A program made the translations under genes and the position numbers. A DNA stretch of 64,000 bases from Vibrio owensii CAIM 1854 = LMG 25443 (lineage in GTDB: Bacteria > Pseudomonadota > Gammaproteobacteria > Enterobacterales > Vibrionaceae), in the NCBI RefSeq assembly GCF_000817815.1, contig NZ_JPRD01000056.1, forward strand, positions 1 to 64,000, read 5' to 3'. The notes beneath the pieces are model-generated. The model ran no database searches, was not told the origin of the DNA, and saw only the letters and a list, made by a program, of their open reading frames with translations. The first letter of the stretch is position 1; each line of letters begins with the position of its first letter. Positions 26,150 to 36,066 of this stretch are shown one piece after another.

Positions 26150-27550
26150 TTAGATTGGCTCGTTCACTTTACTCTTTGTCGCGACTTTGCCATCGGTAGA
26201 ATACGCAAGCTCACCTGCAATGTAAGTGGCTTCGACGTTTCTTTCGTCACCCAACATCATCAAGGCAAACAACTTGTCTTCTAAGCTCTTGGAATGCTGG
26301 TAACGCAACTTCTGCAAATCTGTTGCCGCCCAGTTAAGGACAACAAAATCGGCCTCTTTACCTGCTTCGAAATTACCTATTTTGTCATCGAGACTCAGCG
26401 ATTTCGCGCCGCCCAATGTCGCTAAGTACAAGCCTTTAAACGCAGAGAGTTTCTTTCCTTGTAACTGCATGATTTTATACGCCTCATTTAAAGATTCTAA
26501 CTGAGAAAAACTGGTGCCTGCGCCAACATCTGTCCCCAAACCGACACGTACATCTTTTTGTTCTGCTTTTTCTAAATCAAACAGACCACTACCGAGAAAT
26601 AGGTTGGAGGTAGGGCAAAATGAAATCACGGAATCGGTACGCTGAAATGCATTCCACTCTTTATCTGTAAGGTGAACCGCGTGGGCGAAGATGGAACGCT
26701 TGCCAGCCAAGCCGTAGTGCTCGTAAACATCGAAGTAGCCCTCACGATCCGGGAAGAGTGATTTCACCCATTCGATTTCGTTTTTGTTTTCTGACAAGTG
26801 TGTGTGCACATACACATCGGGATACTCGGCTTTGAGCTTACCGGCCGCCGCTAACTGTTCGGGCGTTGAGGTTGGCGCAAAGCGAGGCGTAATGGCGTAT
26901 TGCAATCGCCCTTGGTTGTGCCACTTGTTGATCAGGTTTTTGCTTTCTTGATAACCCGTCTCAGGCGTGTCGAGTAGGTAGTCTGGCGCGTTGCGATCCA
27001 TCATGACTTTCCCCGCGATGATGCGCATGTTCTTGTCCAGCGCTTCTTCAAATAGCGCTTCTACGGATTGAGGGTGCACCGTGCCAAACACTAACGCGCT
27101 GGTGGTGCCGTTCTTCAGCAGTTCATTGATAAAGAACTGAGAGATGGCTTTGGCGTGGGCTTTGTCTTCAAACTGCTTTTCTGTAGGGAAGGTGTAGGTT
27201 TCTAGCCATTCCAACAGCTGCTCACCATAGGCGGCGATCATTTGTGTTTGTGGGTAGTGGATGTGCGTGTCAATAAAGCCCGGCACGATGAGTTTTCCCC
27301 TGTGATCGACAATCTCTTGGTACTGTGTCGAATCGCTTTCACTGAACGCTTTGATGGCTTTGATGCGTCCATCTTCAATCACTAATAAACCGTCTTCGAA
27401 GTACTGGTAGGCGTCAGGCAGGTGTTCAACCTTGGCTGGATCATTGATGAAATGTAATAGGCTAGAGCGGATGGCGGTGACGTCTGCCGCCGCATGAGAT
27501 GAGAAGAAAGCCGTACCGAGTAAAGATAGAAGGATCGCGTTTTTGTTCAT
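26150..27550 (-). CDS. guaD: Guanine deaminase with an apparent signal peptide
   Basis: A 466-residue amidohydrolase. The metal motifs are clear: FIDTHIHYPQTQ (HxH near 94-96), HTHLSENKNEI, the AHAVHL histidine and LGTDVGAG (Asp), all as in guanine deaminases that turn guanine into xanthine. Unusually the protein starts MNKNAILLSLLGTAFFSSHAAA, a good Sec signal peptide, before the amidohydrolase domain at about residue 24, so the enzyme may be periplasmic or secreted. GGAGTG lies seven bases before the ATG. It stands alone, with no purine transporter or xanthine dehydrogenase beside it. Confidence 0.88.
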   Translation of the reverse strand: MNKNAILLSLLGTAFFSSHAAADVTAIRSSLLHFINDPAKVEHLPDAYQYFEDGLLVIEDGRIKAIKAFSESDSTQYQEIVDHRGKLIVPGFIDTHIHYPQTQMIAAYGEQLLEWLETYTFPTEKQFEDKAHAKAISQFFINELLKNGTTSALVFGTVHPQSVEALFEEALDKNMRIIAGKVMMDRNAPDYLLDTPETGYQESKNLINKWHNQGRLQYAITPRFAPTSTPEQLAAAGKLKAEYPDVYVHTHLSENKNEIEWVKSLFPDREGYFDVYEHYGLAGKRSIFAHAVHLTDKEWNAFQRTDSVISFCPTSNLFLGSGLFDLEKAEQKDVRVGLGTDVGAGTSFSQLESLNEAYKIMQLQGKKLSAFKGLYLATLGGAKSLSLDDKIGNFEAGKEADFVVLNWAATDLQKLRYQHSKSLEDKLFALMMLGDERNVEATYIAGELAYSTDGKVATKSKVNEPI

Positions 27551-27954
27551 AAGTCACTCCATTGAATCGTTCGAAAATCCATGGTTTTTGACTTATTCGA
27601 GCAAGCCCTTGTCAATAGAGTGTAACAACCGAAAACCATTAAAAGCGAACTGACCGTTGCGAGATGTATGCCAATCAACGACAGAGCGGTTAATAGTAAG
27701 CAGGACAAGGCTTGAGGGCGAATCCACGAGACAATAAGTAGATATTCGCTAACCATGATGGTGAGGAAAAACAGACAGTTGAACCGATGTGGTGCATTTC
27801 ATGTTTTGCTAATAAATGACCTCGGGCTGCAATAAAGCTGTCATGTTTGGGTTATAAGTTGTGCGACTTAAATGGCTATGCCAGATGAGAAGCCCAAGCC
27901 AGATGAAACACGTAAACCATGTGGCGAACAACGTAACCAGTAGATTGGAGAATC
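27551..27954. other. Intergenic region upstream of guaD
   Basis: 404 bases between divergent genes. A 69-codon minus-strand frame here ends in an ATGA overlap with guaD but has no ribosome site and was not accepted as a gene. No hairpin or operator was recognised. Confidence 0.35.
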
Positions 27955-28212
27955 ATGGCAAGAGTAGTAAACGCAGCCGATGAAGTGATCATTAAGTTGC
28001 TACAAAACCAAGGCTTTATTAAAAGCGAAGCTGAGGCCCGCTTGAAAGAAGAAGTGTACCGTTTACACCCACACGAAATCGAAAAAGTGAAAAACTACGA
28101 TCAACACTTTGGCATCAATGCAAAAGAGAAATTGATTGATGAGATTTTAGAGCTTAGACGTGAAGCATTGATCAAGAAAATATCCCGCCCAGAGACTGCT
28201 GTTTTTAAGTAA
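27955..28212 (+). CDS. Conserved-looking small protein, unknown function
   Basis: An 85-residue, highly charged, probably helical cytoplasmic protein (MARVVNAADEVIIKLLQNQG at the start; AKEKLIDEILELRREALIKK near the end). TTGGAG lies seven bases before the ATG. No motif or family was recognised. Its codon use is like the neighbouring genes. It lies 158 bases before the YdjM-like gene on the same strand and may be independent of it. Confidence 0.6.
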   Translation: MARVVNAADEVIIKLLQNQGFIKSEAEARLKEEVYRLHPHEIEKVKNYDQHFGINAKEKLIDEILELRREALIKKISRPETAVFK

Positions 28213-28370
28213 CTTGTCCTCAAACTATCCAAGACATTTGATCGACCCTTAATGTGTAAAAGTAAGTAAAGAAGAGAGTCAAAGTTAGTGAGTGGTTTGA
28301 CACTTATGGAAATGCGTTTTAGTTTTCGATTCAATCAATCTTTGTCATGAATGGGTTTAGATAGCAGGAT

Positions 28371-29399
28371 ATGGATTCAATCACACAAGCTGCATTAGGC
28401 GCGACCGTCGCCGGTGCGATTGCCGGTAAGCGCTGTAACGCGAAGGTATTACTGATGGGTGCTGCGCTCGGCACTTTGCCGGATCTGGATGTGATTCTGG
28501 ATTATGGTGACGCAGTACAAAACACAATCAAGCATCGTGGCTTTACGCATTCTCTCTTGGTGTTACCTCCTTTTGCTTTGCTGATTTCTTGGCTTTATTG
28601 CCGCTGGCGACCAGATGCGTTTTGGACGCTTTCTCGTGTGTTCTTTTTAACCGTGAGCGTGTTCGTCACCCACACTTTGTTGGATGCGATGACAACGTAT
28701 GGCACGCAGTTGATTTGGCCATTTGAGGGCTATTTTGAGCTGCGGAACGTGTTCATTATCGATCCGCTTTATACTCTGCCTTTGTTACTTGCGATTGGTG
28801 TTGCTCTGTTTTCCAAAACTCACGGCGGACGTTGGTGTCAGAGTGTAGTGCTTGTCTCCACGCTTTATCTCGGTTGGGGATACGCATCGCAGCAAATGAT
28901 CGCGTCTCGCGTGGAGCAAAACTTAGCAGCGCAGAACTTACCGAATCAACAAGTGCTGATCACGCCAACACCGTTTAATACCTTCCTGTGGCGAGTGGTG
29001 GTGATGGATGATGGTCAATATTACGAGGGCTTGGCATCGGTACTCGATAGCGATGAGCGTATTGATTTTGTCTCACACCCGCTAGGCAGTTGGCCTTTGG
29101 CAGACAAGCCGGAGACTTTGAAAGGGCTCAAGGCTTTCTCCCATGACTATCTGAACTATCGAGTGGAAGATGATGCACTGATTGTGTCTGACTTGCGTTT
29201 GGGAATGTCGAACAACCTTTCCTTTGAATTTATCTTTGCGGAGAAGGGCAAAGATGGCGATTGGCAGTTGTTGGAATCAACACAACGCTACCCAAGTGAG
29301 CGTAGCTTGGATTTGTTAGGCCAACTTTGGGAAAGGTTGAAAGGCGACCAGAGTATTGATGCGAATTTGGAACGTGTGGAGTTAAGCGCGCGTTCCTAG
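28371..29399 (+). CDS. YdjM/DUF457-family membrane-bound metal-dependent hydrolase
   Basis: A 342-residue protein with four to five helices in its first 190 residues and the family motifs MDSITQAALGATVAGA, ALGTLPDLDVILDYGD, HRGFTHSLL and HTLLDAMTTYGTQLIWPF, in which conserved Asp and His residues would bind metal. The C-terminal 150 residues are soluble and probably periplasmic. Members are called metal-dependent hydrolases by similarity to phospholipase-like folds; the substrate is unknown. It stands as a single gene before a terminator at 29506. Confidence 0.82.
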   Translation: MDSITQAALGATVAGAIAGKRCNAKVLLMGAALGTLPDLDVILDYGDAVQNTIKHRGFTHSLLVLPPFALLISWLYCRWRPDAFWTLSRVFFLTVSVFVTHTLLDAMTTYGTQLIWPFEGYFELRNVFIIDPLYTLPLLLAIGVALFSKTHGGRWCQSVVLVSTLYLGWGYASQQMIASRVEQNLAAQNLPNQQVLITPTPFNTFLWRVVVMDDGQYYEGLASVLDSDERIDFVSHPLGSWPLADKPETLKGLKAFSHDYLNYRVEDDALIVSDLRLGMSNNLSFEFIFAEKGKDGDWQLLESTQRYPSERSLDLLGQLWERLKGDQSIDANLERVELSARS

Positions 29400-29505
29400 T
29401 TTAGGTGTATAGTGATCCCCACCTCGCTCTTGAAGATGATGAGACGAGAGCGTGTTGTCGGGAATCTCTTCATCAAAATGAATACTGACACCAAACTGAA
29501 TAAAG

Positions 29506-29530
29506 AAAGCCGGACGTGATGTCCGGCTTT
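29506..29530. terminator. Bidirectional terminator between YdjM-like gene and PL7 lyase
   Basis: Ten-base stem AAAGCCGGAC / GTCCGGCTTT, five-base loop, T run on the plus strand. Confidence 0.8.
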
Positions 29531-29566
29531 TTCGTATTTGCTTTAATCAACTATCGGTCGAACTCA

Positions 29567-30910
29567 CTACGGGAATTCATACCCGTCGTGCGAGTTGGTC
29601 AGGTAGTAGAACGTAGCTTGAACATAGTCAGTTGGATCACCTGAGTTGTTTTGGTTGTACACGCCCGCTTTGAAGTACATGTATTGGCCGCCAACATCAT
29701 AGCCGCTGGTGGTCATATCTACCGTTTCAGTGACGTCTTCGTGGTCATCACGTTTGATGGTGACGATAAGTTGGTTGCCTTGCACTTCGATTCGGTAGAA
29801 GAACAACTCGTTTAGTGCGATGCCATCTTCAGGTTCTGAAGCGTTGGATGCTGAACTACCAATAAGATTAATGAACTGCTCTGGATCTGATGACGCGTCT
29901 TCGTTAGGTTCATGCGCAAAGTAAAGCGAACCTTTGGTGTGACCAGGTAATAAACGATAGTAGAGGCGGATTGGTTCATCGTTATTTGCGTGGATTTGGC
30001 CGACGATCACGCGGCCCACTTGGCTGGAATCACCCGTTGTCGTTACTGCGTTGACGGCCAATGTCGCTTCTAGGACGCCATCCACACCGCCAGAATTGTT
30101 TTGATCATCGCTTGGTGCGCTCGCAAATACCCAGTTGTTTTTGGTGATGCCTGTGGTGGAGATGCTGGCGTCGCCACGACGGAGCATTTCACGCATTTCT
30201 GAACGTGTGTATTTGGTATTTGCAGATGTGGTTGCGCCTTCGACGGGTGAGATAAACACCAAACCGCCGTCATCACCAGTGTAGAAGAACTCGCTGTTCT
30301 CAAAGCCGCTAGAGAGTTCGCCTTCTTTCACTTCTTGAGCATCGCCAGACGCGTTACCGTTATCATCAACTGGCAGGTCGAGTTTCCAATCTAATAAGTC
30401 GAAGTTGCCTGATGGTGGCAGGGCAGGGTCGAGATCGAAGACAGGCAATGAAGTGGTCGGCGGGTCAATGATTTCAGAAGATGTGAGTTTGAAGAGATCT
30501 ACACGACCCTCAGCGCCACTGTATTCACCAAAGACAGTGATTTCCGTTGCATCTCCTGAGTTGAAGGTAATGGTGGTTTGCGCCCAATCTGAGTTTGAGG
30601 CCGTTTTGCTAAAGGTGTCGCTGCCAACATTCACGCCGATGTTTGCATCTGCTAGCACGTACGCGCTCAATGTGTATTCTGTATTGCTTGTGACCGGAAC
30701 CAACTGTTCTAGACGTGCACCACTGCCAGAGAATTTTGCTGACTTTGCGCCGTCATAGGCAACACCGGAGACAGCGGTTGGATCCACCTCTGTCCATCCA
30801 GAAAAATCTTGTTCAAAACTTGGGTTAACGAGATTGACTTCGGCACTGTGTGCGGCAAAAGAGCTCAGTAAAACGGCACTGCCGACAATATTGACTAACT
30901 TGCTTTTCAT
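29567..30910 (-). CDS. Secreted alginate lyase PL7 with N-terminal carbohydrate-binding domain
   Basis: A 447-residue precursor: signal peptide (about 1-22, FAAHSA), an N-terminal beta-sandwich (about 24-145, starting NLVNPSFEQDFSGW) typical of CBM16/CBM4-like modules, a short Pro/Thr linker, and a PL7 domain from about 155. PL7 hallmarks are TRSEMREM, VGQIHAN (catalytic His) and YMYFKAGVYNQ (catalytic Tyr). The binding module suggests action on insoluble or polymeric alginate, unlike the single-domain enzyme at 8149. ATG 30910 with GGAGAAC before it is preferred to an upstream ATG at 30931. Confidence 0.92.
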   Translation of the reverse strand: MKSKLVNIVGSAVLLSSFAAHSAEVNLVNPSFEQDFSGWTEVDPTAVSGVAYDGAKSAKFSGSGARLEQLVPVTSNTEYTLSAYVLADANIGVNVGSDTFSKTASNSDWAQTTITFNSGDATEITVFGEYSGAEGRVDLFKLTSSEIIDPPTTSLPVFDLDPALPPSGNFDLLDWKLDLPVDDNGNASGDAQEVKEGELSSGFENSEFFYTGDDGGLVFISPVEGATTSANTKYTRSEMREMLRRGDASISTTGITKNNWVFASAPSDDQNNSGGVDGVLEATLAVNAVTTTGDSSQVGRVIVGQIHANNDEPIRLYYRLLPGHTKGSLYFAHEPNEDASSDPEQFINLIGSSASNASEPEDGIALNELFFYRIEVQGNQLIVTIKRDDHEDVTETVDMTTSGYDVGGQYMYFKAGVYNQNNSGDPTDYVQATFYYLTNSHDGYEFP

Positions 30911-31240
30911 GTTGTTCTCCACGGTTTTCAACGATGGCTTATCTTCTAATCCTGTAGAAGTAAGTTGTGCTTCATGTATTTTAATAACACAAATAAGTGT
31001 TAGCTCTTTCTCTGGAGAACAAAGATGAAGATGAAAAGCGAACTTCTGTATTTTGGTTGCGGCTAACTAGCGATCTTACGCAACTATTTGCAACGTAATT
31101 CTTTAGCATGCTGCGTTGATCTGGAAGCGCGATGGCACTTTGTAGGCGTCAAAGCAAAGAAAAGTCTTTCAGGAATAGAGGGTTACAAGCTATACAATAT
31201 GAATAATTGTGAGCGAAGATCGATTTTATGAAGACGAAAA
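30911..31240. other. Region upstream of the modular PL7 lyase
   Basis: 330 bases without a gene. An inverted repeat ACAAT-N7-ATTGT lies at 31194-31210. No good copy of the GTnnnAC operator was found here, unlike the other alginate promoters. Confidence 0.35.
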
Positions 31241-31265
31241 AAAGCCGAACATGACGTCCGGCTTT
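31241..31265 (-). terminator. Terminator after the PL17 lyase pair
   Basis: Ten-base stem with one mismatch (AAAGCCGAAC / GTCCGGCTTT), followed on the minus strand by seven T. It closes the operon 33481-35646 / 31313-33478. Confidence 0.8.
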
Positions 31266-31312
31266 GAATTAGTTCCCGATTTTTACATTAATTTTTAGTG
31301 ACTAGCTAAAGA

Positions 31313-33478
31313 TTAAATTTGTGCGAATGCGCCTTCCCAAGTGTAAGTCACACCGTCGAACTCAACGCGATGTGCCGCGTTTTGCTTGTCTTCTTCTAGG
31401 TTGCAGATAGCGAAGTGGTAAGCGTTGCCTGTGGTAGTTTGCAGACGAATCACGGTACCCACTTCGTTGTTGCCAACGACGGTTACTGACTCTACTAGGC
31501 CACGAGCGCCAACTGATGCTTCGATAGACTCGTTGAAGTAACCGTGTGTCTCTAGCACAGAGGCAAACACGTGGTTCTGACCAGATTGACGTAGGATCAG
31601 TGCTGGTTCGCTCTTCAAGTTGAAGTCTGGATCATTTGCGCCTGTGCGAGTGAAGAACACTTTGCCGCCGTTTGTTGCGCTTGTGATTAGCGAGTAGTAG
31701 CTGTTGTCGTGCAACCAGCTTACAAGCGAGCTGCCTTGAACTTGGCCTGAACCCACATTCCATAAGTGTTGGTAACCGTTGTCTTCGCCCATTGGACGCA
31801 GCGTGCTTTCTACATCGTATTCAAAATCCGTACGGATGATTTGACCAGAGTAGTGCACTGGCAGGTCGTATTGGTGCTCTTGATCTGCTTCGATGCGGTA
31901 AACATCAATCACAAGTGGTTTTTCGAATTCTGGCAATTCAGCAAGAATGATGCTGCGCTGCATGTCTACGCCGTTGTAGTAACCAGAAATACGACCGCTC
32001 ATGCCTTGCAGTTTTTCGTCATCAGCTTTGAAGAAGTGCTTAGAACCGAACTTGGTTTCTGCTAGCGCTGTGTCGAAGTTGTTTTGTGTCTTTTGGTCAA
32101 CCGTTACTGTGTTGTGCGCGACCGTCTGCTTACAGTAAGACTTGTTCTCTGGAATGTACCGACCGCCAAACTTAGGCTCAACGTTCACCCAGCGACCAAA
32201 GCCGTAATCGTGCAGCACTTCATGACCGCGGTTAAATACGCTCAGGTGTAAGCCATCGTAGTGACCGTGGTCTAGCGCTGAGTGGTACTGGTGATCGCTG
32301 CCGTGTTGACCAAACCAGATAAGCGCCATTGTGTCGTCATCTTGTTCGTCACGGTGACGAAGAATGCTTACGCCACCTTTTTCGCCTTCAGGGCCGTCAG
32401 TAACGAATAGGCTACCCCAGTTGAATGGCTTGATGTTGTCTGCAGCTGCAACCGCATCAGACAATGTTTTGCCTGAGATATGAACCCAAACGTCTTGTTG
32501 GTGGTCTGCCATGCCAAGTAGCGTTTCAGACTGCTCGTAACGGTGGAAACATACTGACGTTGCCATGATTACGCCTTCATCGTTAATCGAAATCGTCTTC
32601 GATGAATCGTTCAATGCTGGCAAAGTACCATCTGGGAATGCCGTCTTAAATACTGCGTAAGACGTGGTCTTGATGACTGAATCGTTGAACTCGTAGATAC
32701 CAAGCTCAGGCTGACGACGTTCAATCGCTTCTGCGAATAGGTAGATTGGACGTAGCGAGAAACGGTGGTAGTAAGGACCTTCCATGTAGTAGCCGTCTGG
32801 CGAGAACAGTTGGTCTAGCTGAGCTAGGAAGCCGCCGCTCACTTTGTCCAGTTTCAAGCCGTAAAGCGCTTTGTCCACCGCTTCTTGGTCGTTAATTGCG
32901 TAGCCACAGATACCTACTGCTGCTACCGCCCACAGACCGTGATTGTGTACGATGTCGAAGTCGTGACCGTAAGTGACTACGAACAGCTCAATCATTTGTT
33001 TGAACAGGTCGTTTTCAATCAGTGTTTTTTGCTCTTCTTCCAACGTGTGGTAAATGCAGCTATACGCACAAGACGCGTATAGCATCCACATGTTCTCGTT
33101 CAGAGTTTGGTGGAAGATCTTACCCGGAGGGTTAGAGTCACGGCTGGTGTTGCTTTCTAGCGTCGGGTATACCTTCGCGTAAGCCGTTAGCATGTCCACG
33201 ATGTAATCGCGGTATTTCTGTTCGCCAGTGATAAGGAATAGGCGACCCGCTAGATCAATGTGGATGTAGTTTTGCTTGTGGCGGTTGTGCTCGTAACCAC
33301 CACCTTCGCCGTGACCTGGTACTTCAATACCCACCTCTGCCATGTAAGCGTCAGTTTGTTTGATGTCACGTGCTAATGCATTTCCTAATAGGCTATCCGT
33401 GCCAAGTGCTTTGCTTAGTTCTACCGCTTCTTCAAAGTTCATTAATAGCGGTTGGTAAGACTGGGTTTGGTAGCTCAT
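31313..33478 (-). CDS. Oligoalginate lyase, PL17 (heparinase II/III-type), copy 1
   Basis: A 721-residue protein without a signal peptide: an alpha/alpha toroid domain (about 1-330) and a heparinase II/III-like beta domain (about 350-700). The PL17 active-site residues are present: HNHG (Asn179, His180) and EGPYYHRF (Tyr236/237). PL17 enzymes cut unsaturated alginate oligomers exolytically to monomers that become DEH. It starts two bases after the stop of copy 2, so the pair forms a tight operon. Absence of a signal peptide points to cytoplasmic work on imported oligomers. Confidence 0.9.
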   Translation of the reverse strand: MSYQTQSYQPLLMNFEEAVELSKALGTDSLLGNALARDIKQTDAYMAEVGIEVPGHGEGGGYEHNRHKQNYIHIDLAGRLFLITGEQKYRDYIVDMLTAYAKVYPTLESNTSRDSNPPGKIFHQTLNENMWMLYASCAYSCIYHTLEEEQKTLIENDLFKQMIELFVVTYGHDFDIVHNHGLWAVAAVGICGYAINDQEAVDKALYGLKLDKVSGGFLAQLDQLFSPDGYYMEGPYYHRFSLRPIYLFAEAIERRQPELGIYEFNDSVIKTTSYAVFKTAFPDGTLPALNDSSKTISINDEGVIMATSVCFHRYEQSETLLGMADHQQDVWVHISGKTLSDAVAAADNIKPFNWGSLFVTDGPEGEKGGVSILRHRDEQDDDTMALIWFGQHGSDHQYHSALDHGHYDGLHLSVFNRGHEVLHDYGFGRWVNVEPKFGGRYIPENKSYCKQTVAHNTVTVDQKTQNNFDTALAETKFGSKHFFKADDEKLQGMSGRISGYYNGVDMQRSIILAELPEFEKPLVIDVYRIEADQEHQYDLPVHYSGQIIRTDFEYDVESTLRPMGEDNGYQHLWNVGSGQVQGSSLVSWLHDNSYYSLITSATNGGKVFFTRTGANDPDFNLKSEPALILRQSGQNHVFASVLETHGYFNESIEASVGARGLVESVTVVGNNEVGTVIRLQTTTGNAYHFAICNLEEDKQNAAHRVEFDGVTYTWEGAFAQI

Positions 33479-33480
33479 TA

Positions 33481-35646
33481 TTATTTCTCCTGCCCGAATG
33501 CGTTCACTTCTAGAGAGTAGAAGCCATTCCAGCTGTAGGTTTTACCGTTCAATTCTACTTGGTGTGGGGTTTGGTCGTCAGCGCCTAGCACATTGCTGAT
33601 CATCACAGTAACCAGTGATTTTTCAGTTGTGATTTCTACGATGCTGCCAACGGCGTTGTAACCCACGACGCGGATATCTTTCACCTGGCCACGTGCATTC
33701 ACCGATTGCTCAAACTCTTCGTTGAAGTAGCCGTGTGTTTCTAGCACAGAAGCAAATAGCGTCGATTCGCCCTTGCTGCGCAGAATGAATGCTGGTTCGC
33801 TACGTAGGTTAAAGCTTGGGTCATTGGCGCCAGTGCGAGTGAAGATCACTTCATTATCGCCGTTCTGTTTCGCGCTGCTGCTTGTGCCTAACCAAGTGTA
33901 GTAGGTGTTGTTTTGTAGCCAGCTAACCAGCGCCGTATCTTGCACTTTGCCGCTTGCTACTTTCCAAAGGTGTTGGTAACCGAAGCCATCGCCAAGCGTG
34001 CTCAGTTCACCAAAGCTTTGGTAATCAAAGTTAGTGCGTACGATTTGACCATCGTATTGATGAGAGTAGTCGTACTGATGCTCGCCTTTACCTTCGATGC
34101 GGTAAAGGTCTAGCAGTAGTGGTGCTTCAAGCTCGTCTAGGCTAAGCATGAACACACTGCGCTGCATGTCTGTATTCGGGTAATGGTCGTTCGCAAACGC
34201 ACTCATACCGTTGATTTCAGTGCCTTCTACTTTGAAGAAGTGAGGCAAACCGTGTACTGAATCAGCGCGGTCTACATCGAAACCATTCTGACATTGCTCA
34301 TCAATCGTTACCGCGTTATGCGCGATAGTTTGACGTGCGTACGATTTGTTTTCGTCTAGGTAACGACCGCCGAATTTAGGCTCTACGTTTACCCAGCGAC
34401 AGAAGCCGTATTCACGCAGCACTTCTTGACCACGGTTGAAGAAGGTAATGCCAAGCGTATCGAAGTTACCATGTCCCATGCCGTGTTGACCGTAGTTCAT
34501 CACAAGCTGTGAAACATCACCGGTTTTATCCTGCATACGGATAAAGCCTTGTGCACCGTTGTTACCAGTTGGACCTTCGTTGAGCTCCACACTTGGCCAG
34601 AAAGGCATGCCGATTTCACGGTCTGCGATGGCTTTATCGTAAGCTTGAGAAAGCTCAAGACCACATGGGTGCATCCAAACGGCGTTTTGAATCTTCGCCA
34701 TGCCTAGGATGTTGTCATCCATACCGTAGTGTTTGCTGTAAACGCTCACTGCAACTTGAACGCCCATGTCGGTAATGCTCATGGTACGAGATGCGTCGTT
34801 TAGGGCAGGGAACTCACCATTCGGGTAAGCCGTTGCCAGCATCGCTTGTACTGTGTTGCCAATCACTTTGTCTTTGTAGTTGTAGATGTCTACTTCAGGC
34901 ATGTGACGGTGTACTACTTCTGCAAATACACAAGTTGGACGAATCGCATAACGATGGTAGTACGGACCTTCCATGTAGTAACCAGAAGGGGCGAACAGTT
35001 GCGAGATTTGCGCTAGGAAGCCACCGGTATCATCTCGGTCTTGACCGTACACCGACATCTCTAGATATTCAGGTTTACCAATAGCTAGACCACAAATACC
35101 AACAGCCGCAACTGCCCAGATACCGTGGTTGTGAATACGGTCGAAATCGTGCGCGTATTTCACGGTGAACATGTCTAGCATTGGTTCGAAAATGCGCTCA
35201 ACAACGGCTGTGCGCTCTTCTTCTGTCATCACTGATGCCACGCAAGAGTAAGCAAGGCTAGTAAACATTAACCAACAGTGTTCATTAAGGATCTGGTGGA
35301 AAAGACGACCTGTTGGGTTAGTGTTTTTCTGTACGTGGAAATCAAAAGTGAGGTACTTCTCTGCGTAAATAGCGAGAAGATCTTTAACGAACTGCGCGTA
35401 CTTTTCTTCTTGAGTGATCAAGAACAAACGACCCGCTAGGTTCATGTAGGTATAGTTTTGTTTGTGGCGGTTGTGCTCGTAGCCACCCGCTTCGCCGTGA
35501 CCTGGTACGTCTAGAGGCAGACGCATGAAGGCTTCAAGTTCCTTGCGATTCGCTTCAATGGATTTGCCCATTAAGCTCGGCTTTCCGACTTCCTTTCTTA
35601 GTAGTTCGACTTCTGCTTCAGTCAACAAAATCGGTTGTGTAGTCAT
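33481..35646 (-). CDS. Oligoalginate lyase, PL17 (heparinase II/III-type), copy 2
   Basis: A 721-residue paralogue of the downstream gene, same length and architecture, with HNHG (Asn173, His174) and EGPYYHRY (Tyr229/230) intact and no signal peptide. The two share long blocks such as VPGHGE-GGYEHNRHKQNY. The frame runs upstream to 35736, but ATG 35646 has a purine-rich GGTAAAGAA before it and matches the paralogue start. It is first in the operon and shares its upstream region with kdgF. The duplication may separate chain-length or M/G specificity. Confidence 0.9.
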   Translation of the reverse strand: MTTQPILLTEAEVELLRKEVGKPSLMGKSIEANRKELEAFMRLPLDVPGHGEAGGYEHNRHKQNYTYMNLAGRLFLITQEEKYAQFVKDLLAIYAEKYLTFDFHVQKNTNPTGRLFHQILNEHCWLMFTSLAYSCVASVMTEEERTAVVERIFEPMLDMFTVKYAHDFDRIHNHGIWAVAAVGICGLAIGKPEYLEMSVYGQDRDDTGGFLAQISQLFAPSGYYMEGPYYHRYAIRPTCVFAEVVHRHMPEVDIYNYKDKVIGNTVQAMLATAYPNGEFPALNDASRTMSITDMGVQVAVSVYSKHYGMDDNILGMAKIQNAVWMHPCGLELSQAYDKAIADREIGMPFWPSVELNEGPTGNNGAQGFIRMQDKTGDVSQLVMNYGQHGMGHGNFDTLGITFFNRGQEVLREYGFCRWVNVEPKFGGRYLDENKSYARQTIAHNAVTIDEQCQNGFDVDRADSVHGLPHFFKVEGTEINGMSAFANDHYPNTDMQRSVFMLSLDELEAPLLLDLYRIEGKGEHQYDYSHQYDGQIVRTNFDYQSFGELSTLGDGFGYQHLWKVASGKVQDTALVSWLQNNTYYTWLGTSSSAKQNGDNEVIFTRTGANDPSFNLRSEPAFILRSKGESTLFASVLETHGYFNEEFEQSVNARGQVKDIRVVGYNAVGSIVEITTEKSLVTVMISNVLGADDQTPHQVELNGKTYSWNGFYSLEVNAFGQEK

Positions 35647-35695
35647 TTCTTTACCACCCTCAGATGAAGTGTGTTGTTTTCTTAAACTTTCTATA

Positions 35696-35706
35696 AAGTA
35701 ATACAA
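35696..35706. promoter_or_regulatory. Alginate operator-like site near the PL17 operon
   Basis: AAGTAATACAA; its complement TTGTATTACTT differs by two bases from the palindrome TTGTATTACAA. It lies 50 bases upstream of the PL17 start. Confidence 0.45.
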
Positions 35707-35888
35707 TATTAGGTTTAGGTGTAGTTTTTGTGGCAAAAAGGGAGAGTGAAATCACGCGAATTTAGCTAACTCATTGATTTGTATTGTTGTGCTAATCCTT
35801 ATTGTGACTGATGTTTCGGCGTTATCAATCGTTAAGTGGAATGCTTTAACGAGCGCCGTTTGATGAATATCACATATTTTTAGATATA

Positions 35889-35899
35889 TTGTATGACAA
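35889..35899. promoter_or_regulatory. Alginate operator-like site in the PL17/kdgF divergent region
   Basis: TTGTATGACAA, one base from a perfect palindrome, with the GT-nnn-AC core of FadR-type operators. The rest of the 420-base region 35647-36066 is AT-rich and holds both promoters; nothing else was recognised. Confidence 0.5.
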
Positions 35900-36066
35900 T
35901 TAAAATAGATCGGATATGCTCGTTACCAATTCGACAGCAGACCCTTTCGCTGCGCGTTTCACTTTTATCAATACGACGCTTTTTTAAGAGGACTTTTTAA
36001 TAAAGCATGGTTAAGAATGAAGTGCCGTAGGGTTCGCTTTAATAGAGACTTTTTAGGAGTATGACG

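Noticed and set aside
27547..27756. 69-codon minus-strand frame overlapping guaD by ATGA, with hydrophobic segments
   Set aside because: No ribosome site before its ATG, no recognisable family, and the region is where the guaD promoter should lie.
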